A stretch of DNA of 64,000 nt, taken from the NCBI RefSeq assembly GCF_036241575.1, contig NZ_CP108455.1:1750501-1814500 (forward strand), given 5' to 3'. Shown piece after piece: positions 55,474-64,000 of the stretch (its first letter is position 1; each line of letters opens with the position of its first letter). The notes below the pieces were generated by a model. That model did not search any database. It saw only the letters and a program-made list of their open reading frames with translations, and was not told the DNA's origin. The position numbers and the translations under genes were made by a program. The DNA comes from Streptomyces sp. NBC_01267. GTDB taxonomy: Bacteria; Actinomycetota; Actinomycetes; Streptomycetales; Streptomycetaceae.

Positions 55474-56469
55474 TCAGGCCTCTGGTACCGCTTCGCCGCC
55501 CGTACCGGCGAGGAGATCGCCGGTCCCGGTACGCCGGTACACGACGCGCCGCCCGACCCTCGTACCCGTGACCAGGTCCGCGTCGCGCAGGACGGCCAGG
55601 TGACCGCCGACGGTACCCAGCGACTGGCCGAACTGTGCGGCGAGTTCGCTGCTGGTCGCGGGACGTTCGAGTGCGTGGAGCAGGGCGGCGCGGCCGGTGC
55701 CGATCAGCCGCTCCAGGGCGCGCGCCGGTGCGGGCCGCCCGTCCGTCGCGGCCGAACCCCGGGCCGGGTAGACCAGGGCGTACCGGCCGGGCGGCGCCTC
55801 GCACAGCCAGGTGCCGCTGGTCACGCCGACCGGCACGAACAGCATTCCTTCGTCGCCGACGATCTCGTCCGGCCCCGGCTGGTCGCTGAACCGGATCGCG
55901 TCGGTACCGACCCAGGCGCTGCGGCGGTTCATGTGCTGGAGGGCGCGCGGCCAGCCGTAGGCGGCCAGCAGTCCGGCGCGGTGGGTGACGTCCCGCTCCA
56001 GCAGGGCCCGGCGGCGCGGCCAGTCCGGGACCACATGGGTGGTCCACGCGTACCGGAAGAGGTCGGCCGTGCGGGCTCCCCAGCCGCGCCCGGTCAGCCA
56101 GTTGAGGTCGTGCCGCTTCCAGCTGCGGGCCACCGCCGCTTCGAGGTCGGCGCGTACGTCCTCGTCGCGCGTGGCGGTGACCGCCTCCAGTTCTTCGGCG
56201 AGGGCGGTGCGCATCCCGCCGGCCGGCGGGCGGGTGACGAACCCGGGCAGGTACTTGGTCGAACCGATCAGCTCGACCAGCCCCCTGGCGAAGGGATCGG
56301 CGTCGAGGGCCGCGCCGAACGCGGCATGGTGGCGGGCGTACCAGGGGTCGAGCCACGGGTCGGAACAGGGCTTGGTCAGCACGCTCATCGAGCCCAGGGT
56401 CTCGGCGATCGGCGACAGCGCGAACCGGGACTGTGACAGGGCCATCGAACTCAACCGCAGCAACACCAT
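55474..56469 (-). CDS. ArsR-family regulator with DUF5937-type N-terminal domain
   Basis: A 331-aa protein. The first about 240 residues are a distinct domain starting with LRLSSMALSQSRFALSPIAE and containing PWLDPWYARHHAAFGAALDA, as in DUF5937 proteins. The C-terminal 75 residues form a winged helix (RAALLHALERPATSSELAAQ, then GTVGGHLAVLRDADLVTGTR). It is divergent from an MFS exporter gene 58 bp away, which it likely represses. Confidence 0.84.
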   Translation of the reverse strand: MVLLRLSSMALSQSRFALSPIAETLGSMSVLTKPCSDPWLDPWYARHHAAFGAALDADPFARGLVELIGSTKYLPGFVTRPPAGGMRTALAEELEAVTATRDEDVRADLEAAVARSWKRHDLNWLTGRGWGARTADLFRYAWTTHVVPDWPRRRALLERDVTHRAGLLAAYGWPRALQHMNRRSAWVGTDAIRFSDQPGPDEIVGDEGMLFVPVGVTSGTWLCEAPPGRYALVYPARGSAATDGRPAPARALERLIGTGRAALLHALERPATSSELAAQFGQSLGTVGGHLAVLRDADLVTGTRVGRRVVYRRTGTGDLLAGTGGEAVPEA

Positions 56470-56527
56470 CTTTCGCCTCCTGCCGAAACGTTAGCGTGCC
56501 CGGCAGCGGCCGAGCAGACTCCGGCCG

Positions 56528-57808
56528 GTGCACTCCTCCCTCTTCCAACAAGCAGAATTCCGCTGGTTCTTCGCCGGACGCCTGGTGTCGTTGCTCGGCA
56601 GTTCGATGGCTCCGGTCGCGCTGGCGTTCGCGGTACTGGACGCCTCGGGCAACGGGCACGACCTCGGTATCGTCCTCGCCGCCCACATGCTGCCGCTACT
56701 GGCGCTCCTGCTGGTGGGCGGGGCCGTCGCCGACCGGTTCCCGCGCCGGACCGTGCTGATCGCCGCACATCTGGGTTCGGCGCTCACCCAGGGCGGCGTC
56801 GCGGCGCTCCTGCTGACCGGGCACTACGCGCTGGCGCCGGTGGCGGTACTGGAGTTCCTCAACGGCGTACTCGGCGCCTTCACCACTCCGGCCCTGCGCG
56901 GGGTCGTGCCCCAGCTCGTCGACAAGACCCTGCTCCAGCAGGCGAATTCGCTGCTCGGTTCGGCGCGCAACGCCACGAAGATCCTCGGGCCGAGCCTGTC
57001 GGGCGTGCTCGTCGTGGTGGCCGGCAGTGGACCCGCCATCGCCTTCGACGCGTTCACCTATCTGCTCGCGGCCGGTCTCCTCGCGCGGCTCACCCTCGCC
57101 GACCGCACAGACACGGACACGGACACGGACACGGACACGGCCACGGCCCGGCGGACCACGGTCCTGCGCGACATCCGTGAGGGGTGGACCGAGTTCCGCG
57201 CACTCCCCTGGGTCTGGATCGGCACCCTGTCCTTCTGCCTGATGAACCTGGTCCAGACGGGCAGCTGGCAGATCCTGGGCCCCCAGCTCACCCGGCAGCT
57301 CAGTGGCGAGGCGACCTGGGGATTCGTACTCAGCGCCCGCGGGGTCGGCCTGTTGGCGGCGAGCCTGCTGATGTACCGGCTGGTGGTCAGGCACCTGCTG
57401 CGGCTGGGACAGCTGACGAGCGCGCTGGCCGCGCTGCCGCTGCTGGTGCTCGGCGCGCACCTGGACGCGCCGTGGCTGATCGCGGGCGCGTTCGTGGCGG
57501 GGCTGGGCTCCTCCGTCACCGCTGTCAGCTGGGACACCTCCCTGCAGGAGCACGTTCCCGCACAGGTGCTGTCGCGGGTCGCCTCCTACGACGACCTGCT
57601 GTCCTACCTCGCGGTCCCGGTCGGCCAGTTGTCCGTCGGCCCGCTGGCCCAGGCGTTCGGCGGCTTCCGGGTGGTCGCGGTCGCCGGTGTGCTGTCCGCC
57701 GCCGCGGCCGTGCTCCCGCTGGCCTCCACCGCCGTGCGCCGACTGCCCCGCGCCCGGCCCGACCGCGCCGAACCGGCCGCGCCCGCAACGGTTCCCGGCA
57801 CGACGTGA
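56528..57808 (+). CDS. MFS transporter, enterobactin-exporter-like
   Basis: A 426-aa transporter starting at GTG 56528, giving HSSLFQQAEFRWFFAGRLVS and LLGSSMAPVALAFAVLDASG, typical of the EntS/MFS_3 group. Twelve helices are predicted, with GGAVADRFPRRTVLI as the inter-helix signature. The central cytoplasmic loop contains a (Asp-Thr)n run made by a GACACG microsatellite. It is divergent from an ArsR/DUF5937 regulator. Confidence 0.88.
   Translation: MHSSLFQQAEFRWFFAGRLVSLLGSSMAPVALAFAVLDASGNGHDLGIVLAAHMLPLLALLLVGGAVADRFPRRTVLIAAHLGSALTQGGVAALLLTGHYALAPVAVLEFLNGVLGAFTTPALRGVVPQLVDKTLLQQANSLLGSARNATKILGPSLSGVLVVVAGSGPAIAFDAFTYLLAAGLLARLTLADRTDTDTDTDTDTATARRTTVLRDIREGWTEFRALPWVWIGTLSFCLMNLVQTGSWQILGPQLTRQLSGEATWGFVLSARGVGLLAASLLMYRLVVRHLLRLGQLTSALAALPLLVLGAHLDAPWLIAGAFVAGLGSSVTAVSWDTSLQEHVPAQVLSRVASYDDLLSYLAVPVGQLSVGPLAQAFGGFRVVAVAGVLSAAAAVLPLASTAVRRLPRARPDRAEPAAPATVPGTT
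57110..57145. repeat. GACACG microsatellite within the MFS gene
   Basis: Five perfect GACACG units (57110-57139) and one variant GCCACG encode an alternating Asp-Thr stretch. The 6-bp unit keeps the frame if copy number changes. Confidence 0.85.
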
Positions 57809-57874
57809 CCGGCCCACGCACGTGAACAGTCCACACGCGTGACGACAGCACACACCCCGACCGCACCCGACCGG

Positions 57875-59461
57875 CTACCGCAGGCTCCGCACGTCCAGAT
57901 GTCTCAGCACCCGGTCCACGATCTCCGGGTCCGCGCCGGGCTCGCTACGGGCGGACAGCACCTCGTGGCGGGCGGCCGACATCATCTCCCGCTGGATCCG
58001 CTGCACGGTCTTCATCCGCTCGGCTCGCTGCAGATACGCGGCGTGCCGCTCCTCGTCGACCATGTCGGGGCTGATCCGGGCACCGATCTCGAACGCGCCG
58101 CGCGCCATCCGTTCGGCGAGGTCCTCGGGCAGTTCCTCGACCTCCTGGATCTCCTTGAGCCGGTGTCTGGCGGCCTTGGCCGCCCGGATCGCCAGGGTCC
58201 GTTCCAGCTCGCGCTCGGCGTTCGTGTCCGACCGGACACCGAGCTTCTGCACCAGCCAGGGCAGCGTCAGCCCCTGGCAGACCAGGGTGGCCATGACCAC
58301 GGCGAAGGCGATGAAGACCACCTCGCTGCGCCCCGGGAATGGCTCCCCGTTGTCCTTCGTCAGCGGGATGGCGAGCGCCAGGGCGACGGAGGCCACCCCG
58401 CGCATGCCCGCCCACCACATGACGACGGTCTCACGCCAACTGGTGGGGATCTCCTCGTCGTAGTCCCGCATGGAGTGCAGCCGCTTCGCCAGCCAGGTGG
58501 CGGGCAGCAGCCACACCAGCCGTACGGCGAGGACCACCCCGACGATCGCCGCGCCCCAGCCGAACATCTGCCCCACATGACCGCTGGCCGTGCCGAACAC
58601 GACGTGCAGTTCGAGTCCGATGAGCCCGAACGTCACCCCGGTCACCAGGGTGTCGACGATCTCCCAGAAGGCGTTCCCCTCCAGACGGCCGCGTACGTCG
58701 TCGGCGTCGGCGGTGTGCTCGGCGAGGAAGAGCGCGGACGTCAGCACCGCGAGCACCCCGGACCCCAGCAGCTCTTCGGCCAGGACATAGCTGAGGAAGG
58801 GCACCAGCAGCGTCAGCCCGATCTGCAGGGTGGTGTCCCCCAGCAGCCCCATGAGCTTGTTGGTGAGCCAGCCGAGCGCAAGACCCACCACCACCGCCAC
58901 GACCGCGGAGAGCACCAACTGCCCTGCGGCGACCGGCCAGGAGAACGTCCCGGTGAGGGCCGCCGCGATCGCCACGTGGTAGAGGACGATCGCCGTCACG
59001 TCGTTGAACAGCCCCTCGCCCTCCAGGATCGAGACCAGTCGCCGCGGCAGCCCGAGCGCGCCCGCGACCGCGGTGGCCGCCACCGGGTCGGGCGGCGCCA
59101 CCAGCGCGCCCAGCGCGACGGCGGCGGCGATCGGCAGACCGGGCACGATCGCACTCGCGACGGCGGCCACCGCGGCTGTCGTCACGAACACCAGTGCCAC
59201 GGCGAGCAGCAGGATCGGCCGGAAGTTCGCGGTGAACTGCCGCCAGGACGTGCGCTGTACGGCCGCGTACAGCAACGGTGGCAGCACCAGCGGCAGGATG
59301 AGACCGGAGGGGATGTCGACATTCGGTACGAACGGGAGCAGCGCCAGACAGACCCCGCCGAGCGTCATCAGCACGGGGGCGGGCAGCCCGAGCCGCTCCC
59401 CGATCGGCACCGAGACCACCGCCCCGATCAACAACGCGAGCAGCAGTGCCAATTGGTCCAC
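57875..59461 (-). CDS. Na+/H+ antiporter (CPA1/NhaP type)
   Basis: A 528-aa antiporter from GTG 59461, with GGAGGG 8 bases upstream. About 12 membrane helices; ion-site motifs are ALVAPPDPVAATAVAG and EGEGLFNDVTAIVLYHVAIA (Asn-Asp pair), with MWWAGMRGVASVALALAIPL near the end of the membrane part. A charged C-terminal cytoplasmic domain of about 120 residues follows. Function: pH and Na+ homeostasis. Confidence 0.9.
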   Translation of the reverse strand: MDQLALLLALLIGAVVSVPIGERLGLPAPVLMTLGGVCLALLPFVPNVDIPSGLILPLVLPPLLYAAVQRTSWRQFTANFRPILLLAVALVFVTTAAVAAVASAIVPGLPIAAAVALGALVAPPDPVAATAVAGALGLPRRLVSILEGEGLFNDVTAIVLYHVAIAAALTGTFSWPVAAGQLVLSAVVAVVVGLALGWLTNKLMGLLGDTTLQIGLTLLVPFLSYVLAEELLGSGVLAVLTSALFLAEHTADADDVRGRLEGNAFWEIVDTLVTGVTFGLIGLELHVVFGTASGHVGQMFGWGAAIVGVVLAVRLVWLLPATWLAKRLHSMRDYDEEIPTSWRETVVMWWAGMRGVASVALALAIPLTKDNGEPFPGRSEVVFIAFAVVMATLVCQGLTLPWLVQKLGVRSDTNAERELERTLAIRAAKAARHRLKEIQEVEELPEDLAERMARGAFEIGARISPDMVDEERHAAYLQRAERMKTVQRIQREMMSAARHEVLSARSEPGADPEIVDRVLRHLDVRSLR

Positions 59462-59729
59462 AGGGGTGCCCTCCGGGCTGTCCAAGACCGACCGGCACAT
59501 GGGGGGCGGTCGGTCGAAACCTTGACGATCAATGACTCAAGCGTGCCATGCAATTGGCGTGTATCGACTCAATAGCCCCACGCTATCGGGCTTCCCTTTC
59601 CCCTCGATGACCTTTTCATCCGATGTTTGTGGTGCGCGAGGTCTTCCCGTCCGCTCCGAGCGAGGGCACTATGCGGGGTGCATGGATTCAGGGACGAGAA
59701 CTGTCGACACATACCTGACTGGAGTTCAT

Positions 59730-61514
59730 ATGCCCTCCGCGCACCAACCGCCGTCCAGGAGAAGGGTTCTGGGCACCGCAGCGGCCGGCGCGGGCGCGCT
59801 GTTGACCCTGGGCGCCGCCCCGCACGCGTACGCCTCCACCGCACCGACGCACCACCGGGGCAGACGACTGCCCTTCCTGCTCGACATGGTTCAGGCCAAC
59901 CCGGGCGAGCCGATGACCGAGTCCCGCTACACCGACCCGCGCACGCTCGCCGCGTACGACTACGACGGCCAGGTCATCAACGAGTTCCGGCCGCCGCACA
60001 CCGGCGTCACCTTCGACACCGTCGACGATCGGATCTTTCCGGCGGGTTCGGACGCCCGCGCCTGGGTGGAGGAGAACGCCCGGGGCATCGACGCACACAT
60101 CAGCCGCGCGCACGCGGCCGGCATCGACTCGTACTTCTTCACCGACATCATCGTGCTGCCCGAGCGGCTGGTGGAGCTGTACGGCGACGAGGTGCTCGAC
60201 GACCAGGGCCGGATCAGTCTGCACCGCCCGCGCACCCTGGAGATCCACCGGCTGATGCTCCGTGAGGTCTTCGCCCGCTTCCCCGGGATCGACGGCCTGG
60301 TGATCCGCACCGGCGAGACGTATCTGCAGAACGTGCCGTTCCACACCGGCAACAACCCGATCACCGAGGGGCAGGCCAGCCACCTCCTGCTGATCGACCT
60401 GTTGCGTGAGGAGGTGTGCGTACGCGCCGGGAAGCGGCTCTTCTACCGCACCTGGTCCACCGGCGGCGACCCGCTCACCAACGACCCGGACTACTACCGC
60501 ACCGTCACCGGCGCCGTCGAGCCGCACCAGAACCTGCTCTTCTCGGTCAAGCACACGGCCACCGACTTCTGGCGGACCGTCGCCTTCAACCCGACGCTCG
60601 GCGTCGGGACGCACCGGCAGATCGTCGAGGTGGAGTGCGCCCGCGAGTACGAGGCGAAGGGCGCCTGCCCGGACTACATCGGTGACGGAGTGATCAACGG
60701 CTTCGAGGAGTACGCGGGACGGCCGGGCCCCCAGGGGCTCGCGGCCCTCGCCGAGAACCCGCTGCTCGCCGGTGTGTGGACCTGGTCGCGCGGCGGCGGC
60801 TGGCGCGGCCCGTACATCTCCAACGAGCTGTGGTGCGACCTCAACATGTGGGTCATGGCCCGCTGGACACGGAACACCGGCCTCGGCGAGGCGGGCGCCT
60901 TCCGCGCGTACGCCCACCGCGCCGGGCTCTCCGGCAACGCCGTCGAGCGCTTCCACCGGCTGGCGCTGCTCTCGGCGGCGGGCACCCTGCGCGGCCACTA
61001 CAGCGCGCTCGTCCCGACCCCGGTCACGAGGACGACCTGGACCCGCGACCAGTTCCTCGGCGGCTCCGACAAGGATCTGGCGGGCGACTACCGGGCGATC
61101 GTCGCCGCGGGCCGGGTCGAGGAGGTACTGGCCGAGAAGGAACAGGCGGCCCGTATCTGGCAGGAGATCAGCGCGCTCTCCGACCGGCTGCCGCTGCGCG
61201 ACCACGACGACCGCGACTACCTGCGCGTCTCGTCCCGCTACGGCCTGCACCTCTACTCGGTCATCCACCACGGCTGGCAGGTGATGCTGCGCGGTTACGC
61301 GGGCGAGCGGAGCAGCCTGATGGCCCGGCACCTGCGGGCGTACGACGACGCCTGGACCTCCTGGCAGCGGCTCGCGACGAGCCGGCCGTCCTGCGCCACG
61401 CTCTACCAGCCCCTGGGCTTCGGCCAGAAGGATGCCGACGGGGTGTACGACGCGGACCCCGACCACGGGATGGGCCCGTCCGTCGATGCCTGCCGCAAGC
61501 TGCTCGCCGCATGA
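59730..61514 (+). CDS. Tat-exported TIM-barrel glycoside hydrolase, GH67-like
   Basis: A 594-aa protein from ATG 59730 (GGAG upstream). PPSRRRVLGTAAAGAGALLT is a twin-arginine signal peptide. The body looks like a (beta/alpha)8 hydrolase: DIIVLPERLVELYGDEVLDD, LVIRTGETYLQNVPFHTGNN, and a segment SVKHTATDFWRTVAFNPTLG followed by HRQIVEVECAREYEAKGACP. The last parts resemble the IKNGPxDFQ and EVQxTQEYxGQ motifs I recall from GH67 alpha-glucuronidases. The assignment is by motif memory only, so substrate is open. The next gene is also an exported hydrolase. A possible -35 (TTGACG at 59522) lies in the 268-bp gap upstream, with no good -10. Confidence 0.65.
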   Translation: MPSAHQPPSRRRVLGTAAAGAGALLTLGAAPHAYASTAPTHHRGRRLPFLLDMVQANPGEPMTESRYTDPRTLAAYDYDGQVINEFRPPHTGVTFDTVDDRIFPAGSDARAWVEENARGIDAHISRAHAAGIDSYFFTDIIVLPERLVELYGDEVLDDQGRISLHRPRTLEIHRLMLREVFARFPGIDGLVIRTGETYLQNVPFHTGNNPITEGQASHLLLIDLLREEVCVRAGKRLFYRTWSTGGDPLTNDPDYYRTVTGAVEPHQNLLFSVKHTATDFWRTVAFNPTLGVGTHRQIVEVECAREYEAKGACPDYIGDGVINGFEEYAGRPGPQGLAALAENPLLAGVWTWSRGGGWRGPYISNELWCDLNMWVMARWTRNTGLGEAGAFRAYAHRAGLSGNAVERFHRLALLSAAGTLRGHYSALVPTPVTRTTWTRDQFLGGSDKDLAGDYRAIVAAGRVEEVLAEKEQAARIWQEISALSDRLPLRDHDDRDYLRVSSRYGLHLYSVIHHGWQVMLRGYAGERSSLMARHLRAYDDAWTSWQRLATSRPSCATLYQPLGFGQKDADGVYDADPDHGMGPSVDACRKLLAA

Positions 61515-61548
61515 AGCGCCGCACGCGGAACGCCCTCCCGGCACCTCC

Positions 61549-61692
61549 CACGACCGGCACCTCCCACGACCGGCGCCACTCACGACCGGCGCCACTCACG
61601 ACCGGCGCCACTCACGACCGGCACCTCCCACGACCGGCGCCACTCACGACCGGCACCTCCCACGACCGGCGCCACTCACGACCCGCGCCACC
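61549..61692. repeat. 16-bp tandem repeat between the two hydrolase genes
   Basis: Nine units of 16 bp begin at 61549, 61565, 61581, 61597, 61613, 61629, 61645, 61661 and 61677. Two variants alternate: A (CACGACCGGCACCTCC) and B (CACGACCGGCGCCACT), in order A-B-B-B-A-B-A-B, with a decayed last unit. The array fills most of the 214-bp gap between the hydrolase genes. Confidence 0.9.
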
Positions 61693-61728
61693 GACCGCCC
61701 GGCCCCATCTGGAACAGGAGCTACCAAG

Positions 61729-64000
61729 GTGACTGAATTCTCCCGGAGACGTTTCGTCGGTACGGCGGCCGGCACCAGCGCCGCGCTCTGGCTGGCGGGT
61801 TCCCGTACCGCCTGGGCGGCCGCCGCCCGGGGCAGCGGGCACGGAGCCGACGCGTACGAGGAGTCGGTCCGCGCCGCGGCCATGAAGTGGCGGCGGCTTC
61901 CGACGGGCTGGCAGGACGCCCCGTTCCTCGCCAACGGCTACTTCGGCGCCCAGCTCTACCGGGGTGCGACGGCGAACACCCTGAAGGTGATGCTCAGCCA
62001 CTCCGAGGTCCAGGACCAGCGCGGCCAGTGGCGCGGCGGGACGGGGTACTCGCGGCTGCCCATCGGGTACTTCACGCTCACCCTGGCCGGGGAGATCACC
62101 GCGGTCGACTGGACGCTCGACCCCTACGACGCGGAGCTGCACGGCACCCTCACCACCACCCGCGGCTCCCTCGCCTTCTCCGCACTCGTCCAGAACGACA
62201 CGGGCGCCCTGCTGATCTCGACCCGGCCGAGCGCGGGCGAGGAGGCCGCCGCCTGGAGCTTCCAGTGGCTGCAGGCGTCCTCCACCCGCACCAGCGGCAA
62301 GCCCGACGACTACACCCCCAACCCGGACCCCCGGGTCGGTGACGGCTTCGTGGAGCAGCCGCTGCTCGCGGGCGGCGGCTGGACCACCGCCTGGCGTGAG
62401 CAACGCGAGGGAACCGGGAGACTGTTGGCCGCGCACCTGGTGTACCGCTTCCCCGGGGACGTGTCGCGGGCGACCGCGGACGCCGTACGGGCGGTGGACC
62501 GGACCCTCGCCACCGGGCCCGACCGGCTGATCGCCCGGCACCGCGCGTGGTGGCACGCGTACTACCGGCGCAGTTTCCTCTCCGTACCGGACAAGCGGCT
62601 CCAGTCCTTCTACGTCATCCAGCTCTACAAGCTGGCGTCGTCGACCCGCGCCGAAGGTCCGACGATCTCCGAGTGGGGGCCGTGGTTCCCCGAGGTCGGC
62701 AACAACTGGACCGCGGTGTGGTGGAACCTCAACGTGCAGATCGGCATGGCCCCGATCCACGGCACCAACCATCCCGAGCTGGACTCGGTGACGAACGCCT
62801 TCCGGCGTTTCGAGAAGAACCTCCCGATGTCCGTCCCCGCCGCCTACCGCGACGGCCGGAGCTACGCGCTGGGCCACCCCTCCGACTGGCAGCTGCGCGC
62901 GGGCGACACCTACGACGTCGGGGCGCCGGGCTCGGACCACATCTCCGACAACTTCGGCAATCTCACCTGGGCGCTGCACAACGTCTGGCAGTCGTACCGT
63001 CATTCGATGGATCTGCGGATCCTGCGCGACGTCGTGTACCCGATCCTCGCGAAGGCGATCAACTTCTACGCCCACTTCCTCCACGAGGGAGGCGACGGCA
63101 AGCTGCACCTGCTGACCACCCGCTCCCCCGAGTACGCGAACGCCGCCGACTGCACGTACGACCTCTCACTGATCCGCTGGGGCGCCCGGACCCTCCTCGA
63201 CTCCGCCCGGCTGCTGCGCGTCGACGACCCGCGGGCCGGGCAGTGGCGGGACATCGTGGCGCGGCTGACCCCGTACGCCGAGGACCCGGTGGACGGAGTC
63301 ATGATCGGCAAGGACGTCCCGCTGGCGGACTCGCACCGCCACCACTCGCACCTGCTCTGGATCTACCCGCTGCGCGAGCGGAACTGGGACCGGCCGGAGG
63401 ACCGCGAGGTGATGCGCCGGTCCATGAACCACTGGTCCGGCATGCAGAGCGCCTGGCACGGCTACAGCTACGCCAACCTGTCGTCCATGTACTCGGTGAC
63501 GGGCGAACCGGAGAAGGCCCTCGACCAGCTGACCTACTTCTTCACCGACCGGAACGTCGTCGCGGACTGCGAACTGACGGCCAACACGATGTACCGCGAG
63601 GGCAGCAACCTCGCGCTCGAAACCCCGCTGGCCGCCGTCCAGTCGATGCTGGACATGGCGGTGCAGGGCAATGACGGTGTGCTGAAGGTCTTCCCTTCGG
63701 TGTCCGACCGCTGGGCGGACGCGTCGATCGCCTCGCTGCGCACCCAGGGCGCGTTCCTCGTCGACGCGGACCGGTCGGCCGGTGCCACCCGGTGGATACG
63801 GATCCGGAGCGAGGCGGGCGAGCCGCTGACCCTGGAGCACGGGATCGCGGGCGCGGTGGACGTACGGAACGAGCACGGCCGCGCGCTGTCCTGGCGGGAG
63901 AGCGGGCCGGGCCGGATCTCCGTACGCCTGGAGCGCGGCGCGACCGCCGTGATCACACCCCGCGGGAAGCAGGCGGGGCGCGGCCCCCGGGACGTACCGG
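61729..64000 (+). CDS. Tat-exported GH95-like glycoside hydrolase, 3' end cut by window edge
   Basis: An open frame from GTG 61729 (ACAGGAG 8 bases upstream) runs at least 757 codons to the window end. RRRFVGTAAGTSAALWLAGS is a twin-arginine signal. The architecture matches GH95: N-terminal beta domain (ANGYFGAQLYRG), a linker and an (alpha/alpha)6 barrel. Counterparts of GH95 motifs are visible: Asn333-Leu-Asn335 (NLN for the NIN pair), SPE with Glu468 for the general acid, and HRHHSHL at 536-542. The segment corresponding to the QIDGNFG nucleophile-side motif is instead NLALETPLAAV (Glu631). Likely an exported exo-glycosidase such as a fucosidase or galactosidase relative. Confidence 0.72.
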   Translation, partial: MTEFSRRRFVGTAAGTSAALWLAGSRTAWAAAARGSGHGADAYEESVRAAAMKWRRLPTGWQDAPFLANGYFGAQLYRGATANTLKVMLSHSEVQDQRGQWRGGTGYSRLPIGYFTLTLAGEITAVDWTLDPYDAELHGTLTTTRGSLAFSALVQNDTGALLISTRPSAGEEAAAWSFQWLQASSTRTSGKPDDYTPNPDPRVGDGFVEQPLLAGGGWTTAWREQREGTGRLLAAHLVYRFPGDVSRATADAVRAVDRTLATGPDRLIARHRAWWHAYYRRSFLSVPDKRLQSFYVIQLYKLASSTRAEGPTISEWGPWFPEVGNNWTAVWWNLNVQIGMAPIHGTNHPELDSVTNAFRRFEKNLPMSVPAAYRDGRSYALGHPSDWQLRAGDTYDVGAPGSDHISDNFGNLTWALHNVWQSYRHSMDLRILRDVVYPILAKAINFYAHFLHEGGDGKLHLLTTRSPEYANAADCTYDLSLIRWGARTLLDSARLLRVDDPRAGQWRDIVARLTPYAEDPVDGVMIGKDVPLADSHRHHSHLLWIYPLRERNWDRPEDREVMRRSMNHWSGMQSAWHGYSYANLSSMYSVTGEPEKALDQLTYFFTDRNVVADCELTANTMYREGSNLALETPLAAVQSMLDMAVQGNDGVLKVFPSVSDRWADASIASLRTQGAFLVDADRSAGATRWIRIRSEAGEPLTLEHGIAGAVDVRNEHGRALSWRESGPGRISVRLERGATAVITPRGKQAGRGPRDVP

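Noticed and set aside
57839..59575. 578-codon plus-strand frame opposite the antiporter
   Set aside because: His/Gln/Arg-rich shadow of a recognised membrane protein gene.
61549..61692. Possible CRISPR array
   Set aside because: Units are 16 bp and directly adjacent without spacers; no cas genes nearby.

Overview
The window is a 64 kb piece of a high-GC actinomycete chromosome and almost certainly a Streptomyces. The evidence is extreme GC at third codon positions, many GTG starts, 4-bp ATGA/GTGA gene overlaps, a split trp/his organisation with a PriA-type HisA, a short gene resembling the Streptomyces-type trpM, and a sugar ABC transporter without its own ATPase. From memory, the gene order gltBD - sugar transporter - lgt - trpABMC - trpE - hisI - hisF...hisD - dnaE matches the core of known Streptomyces chromosomes. 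No rRNA, tRNA, insertion sequence, prophage or CRISPR array was seen. Both ends cut genes: a VOC protein at the left and a secreted glycoside hydrolase at the right.

Layout. 1-8.9 kb (minus strand) holds a VOC protein fragment, a HutD-like protein coupled to a VWA protein, glutamate synthase gltD/gltB, and a VIT1/CCC1-type transporter. 9.1-20.5 kb (plus strand) is one tightly coupled ten-gene operon. It contains a LacI-type regulator behind a recognisable promoter/operator, two CUT1-type permeases and a lipoprotein binding protein, four different ADP-ribosylglycohydrolase (DraG/ARH) family proteins, a class III CoA-transferase and a CitE-like lyase, and it ends at a strong hairpin. 20.6-29.4 kb (minus) holds lgt, a membrane-anchored DsbA-like protein, trpC-trpM-trpB-trpA, small membrane proteins, trpE and hisI. 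29.5-32.2 kb holds a TIGR03085-type protein and an ArsR-type regulator with its MFS pump. 32.3-38.0 kb (minus) is the his operon hisD-hisC-hisB-small membrane ORF-hisH-priA-ridA-hisF.

38.1-46.9 kb is a mixed region: a beta-repeat membrane protein, a helical-repeat protein, a Lon-substrate-domain protein, a YbaK deacylase, an ABC exporter pair, a NYN nuclease-like protein and a 61-aa hydrophilic protein. 46.9-59.5 kb holds dnaE, a DUF2252 protein, a membrane protein next to a second DsbA-like protein, a dienelactone-hydrolase-like protein, an MscS channel, an ArsR/MFS divergent pair and a Na+/H+ antiporter. 59.7-64 kb holds two Tat-exported glycoside hydrolases (GH67-like, then GH95-like) separated by a 16-bp tandem repeat.

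The most interesting unit is the 9.1-20.5 kb operon. Its content suggests import of a glycoside or nucleoside-like compound, cleavage of its glycosidic bond by ARH-family enzymes, and CoA activation and C-C cleavage of a carboxylate product. Two of the four ARH proteins have altered signature residues. The substrate is unknown. Other points of note are the short trpM, an unexplained two-helix protein inside the his operon, a clean palindrome between hisD and its divergent neighbour, and several intergenic minisatellites.
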